From the NCBI GenBank assembly GCA_023846275.1, contig CM043877.1, positions 10,027,107 to 10,091,106 on the forward strand: a stretch of 64,000 nt of DNA, in the 5' to 3' direction. A program made the translations under genes and the position numbers. Origin of the DNA: Vanilla planifolia. Lineage: Eukaryota > Streptophyta > Magnoliopsida > Asparagales > Orchidaceae. Numbering within the stretch: position 1 is the stretch's first letter; the number at the start of each line of letters is the position of its first letter. Under the pieces are notes generated by a model that was given only the letters and a program-made list of their open reading frames with translations, was not told the origin of the DNA and did not search any database. Below are positions 61,650 through 64,000 of the stretch, piece after piece.

Positions 61650-64000
61650 CAAGTGATAAGGGCGTTCCCTAGACCCACCAAAAATTAGTAAAGATTGGAT
61701 GCTTGATCACCCAATTGACAATCAAGTTGACATCCCGTATTACATGAGAAGACCTAACATCCTTAAAGCAATTTAATAGGAGATAGGGTTCACGATAGAG
61801 GAAATTCGTATTGCAAGTAGATGATATAATGCATCCAAACTTGGAAATATTCAGAAGAGAGTTTGATTCAAACCAAAATCTAATTATAGTAGAACAAGAG
61901 GAAGCAATAGCCGAAATTGCCATGGAGATAGCAAGCTCTTCCAAGGCAAGGAGGGCCACTAAGGATTGCACTTTGCCCTCAATCCAAAGTGGTCTACCAA
62001 GAAATGAGATAGGCTATACTAGTAGACACACGAGCTGAAATAGCCACATTACAAATGATCTTGATCCACTTCAATAATGGGGGATGGGAAACCAACAAGT
62101 AATGGCAACAAGACAGATGAGTTTCCAAGAAGCAAAATCACCAAGAAGATCCTTAAACGTGTAAGGACAGTTGTTGTACTTAGCGTGCATAGATTGGACC
62201 CACAAGGAATCACTCCCAGCAAGAAAGCACGGGTGTGTCAAGCAACAAGAGAAATCTATGACAAAATCAAATGGGGACGCCTAGCCTGCCTAAATCCTTT
62301 GGCCTAGAGATCATGTCCCAATCCACTAATGTCACGCAGACATGATCCATCCCATATGAAGGCTATGATAGTTCTCTCAATCTCCAACAATACTTAAGCA
62401 AGCATTAATGCATGAAACATATAAAAAACTAGGATTGTAGCAAGAGCTGTGTTCACCAACACAACATAACCAACAAGGGAAAAATCATGAGTCCCACAAA
62501 TGGCAATTCTCGACCAAACGGCTTCATGCACGTGATAACAATCAGCATCCACAAACCGCTATCACTGCGAGTATTGCCCAAGTACTTGAAGTTCATTGCT
62601 TGCATAGTTCTCAATTTGATAGATATCCACTTCTTCCTTTTGCACTGCATACCTTTACTGAACTTGACCACATATTTGATAAAATTAAAATGTAAGCCAA
62701 AAACTTCACCATAAACAATAGCTGGGCCATATAGTAGAATGTCATCAACATATAGTAAGTAAGAAATAACTAGGGTTGTATGGCATGTTATTATCCCTTG
62801 AAATTTCAATCTACCCTTCATGTACTTGATAATCAAGGAAAGAAACTCTGAAGCAAAAGTAAATAGGTGAGGGGCCACCCTTGTCGAAAACCAAAAGATG
62901 TCAAAATCCATGGAAGCCTCTTACCATTAAAAAGGATACCATAAGGTTGTGTGATACAAGCTCTGATCCATGAACACCAAATCTTTGAAAAACCAAGGTG
63001 ATGTAACATAACAAAGAGAAATTCCCAATTAACCAATCATTCATATGCTTGCACAATATCCAACTTGAGAGACATAAGTCCCCTCCCTCAAAAAAAAGAC
63101 ATATTTAGCATGATTTTTAGCTCATGTGTCATGAGGATATTGTTCGATATCAATCTCTCCAGTATAGAAATAAACAACTCAAGTCCACTAATATGTGGAA
63201 GTACCTCTTGCAAATAATGAACCACAACCTTGGTTACAACCTTGTAGATAATATTATAGAAACCTATAGGCCTAAACTAATCCAATCTTCTAGCCTATCA
63301 GACCTTCCAAATCAAAAGAATTGTCCTTCCAATAGTCAGGATCTCAACATGAGTAAAGTCATAATATAATGGATGACTTAGTGGATGTCGTTCTACGTGA
63401 TAGTTCAATAATCTCTGATAAAGGAACCAATAAAGTTGTCATAGCTATGATCTTGGTTAACCCAAAAGAAAGCAATATCCCACTTAATCTCATCATTAGT
63501 CACAAGAGCAAAGAGCATGATAATACAACCTACAAAGGGGGAGCAGCTAAAGAAGAACCATAAGAGAGGTGGTATTCCATATTTAGGAGAAAAAGTCCAA
63601 AACAATATTCTACATATCCTTCTCAGTAGTGAAAATGTTACCGTTACTATCCTGTAAGGAAGAGATGTGATTATCCTGAAGTCTCCTGATAGTCGTTGCA
63701 TGGAAGAATGAATTGCAATCAACCTTACAAGCCCACTACTACTTACCCCTTCACCAGCACCAAGACACCTCCTTGGACAAAGGATTGTGATAATGCACGA
63801 CAATATCCAAAAGGTGCTTGTGTTCCAACACCTATGCCAACTTCCCTATGTTGAAGTTGCATAATTCTCTTCATAAGAATCTTGGAGAATTAAGTGGCAT
63901 CCCCCACATTGTTCTTCCTCCACCTATTAAGGGCACATGGGGATCAACTGAATTTGATGATCACCTTAGTTGAAGGGGAGGCCCTAGCATTTCCACTCTA
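61650..64000 (-). mobile_element. LINE (L1-type) copy running off the right edge
   Basis: Minus-strand order from the right edge: a segment before the reverse transcriptase (FFHATTIRRLQDNHISSLQD near 63,690), an RT start near 63,280 (RPIGLYNIIYKVVTKVV), the GRLIS-like and WEFL blocks, a RQGWPLTYLL block near 62,860, then YVDD at 62,741-62,752, the FKYLG block near 62,590, the FIWDGS block near 62,360, and an RNase H-like tail at about 61,670-61,970 (EELAISMAISAI, SHVIRDVNLIVNWV). Several stops and frame changes separate these blocks, so the copy is inactive, but it is long and keeps the family order. The 5' end lies beyond 64,000. No clear poly(A) tail was seen at the 3' end. Confidence 0.8.

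Noticed and set aside
62453-63803. Frames of 152, 132 and 67 codons as host genes
   Set aside because: They are parts of a LINE; the blocks follow LINE reverse-transcriptase order on the minus strand.
1-64000. CRISPR arrays, prokaryotic operons, tRNA or rRNA genes
   Set aside because: None seen. The exon-intron structure is eukaryotic, and no cloverleaf or rRNA-like stretch was recognised by eye.

Overview
This is nuclear DNA of a flowering plant. It is very AT-rich and gene-poor. Its coding exons are short, with canonical GT-AG introns that reach about 8 kb. The proteins are plant or plastid types: an isoprenylated heavy-metal-domain protein, an organellar methionyl-tRNA formyltransferase and the chloroplast protease subunit ClpP3. 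The retroelements are plant Ty1/copia, Ty3/gypsy and L1-type LINEs with an RNase H tail, nearly all long decayed. Long introns filled with old elements would suit an early-diverging angiosperm or another lineage that rarely removes insertions. That is only a guess; the species cannot be named from this window.

Layout. 1-4.0 kb is intergenic and carries a duplicated promoter-like module (ACGT boxes followed by TATAAATA). 4.03-5.60 kb (-) is a complete three-exon HIPP gene. 6-14.8 kb is intergenic, mostly one decayed Ty3/gypsy copy between diverged LTRs. 14.87-33.04 kb (-) is an 11-exon methionyl-tRNA formyltransferase gene; its introns hold copia fossils, an LTR element nested in one of them, and a LINE piece. 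33.04-33.66 kb is a GC-richer divergent promoter; its right side probably holds the untranslated first exon of the PHF5A gene. 33.9-36.3 kb is a roughly 1.2-kb tandem duplication. 42-46.5 kb holds gypsy fragments in both orientations. 47.37-47.70 kb (+) is the single-coding-exon PHF5A/Rds3 gene. 49.7-59.9 kb (-) is the 3' part of CLPP3 (four exons), with a LINE ending in poly(A) in one intron; its first exon(s) were not found. 61.65-64 kb (-) is a LINE running off the window.

The four host genes do not form a pathway. Two act in organelles (translation initiation and chloroplast proteolysis), one in nuclear splicing, and one is a prenylated cytosolic/membrane metal-domain protein. The formyltransferase and CLPP3 genes are also close together in Arabidopsis (At1g66520 and At1g66670), so the linkage may be old. 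I see no sign of a new multi-gene system. The points most worth checking are an Asp at an otherwise conserved zinc-binding Cys of PHF5A, a heptad-repeat tail on ClpP3, the possible shared promoter with a ~13.7-kb 5'UTR intron, and the many local two-copy duplications.
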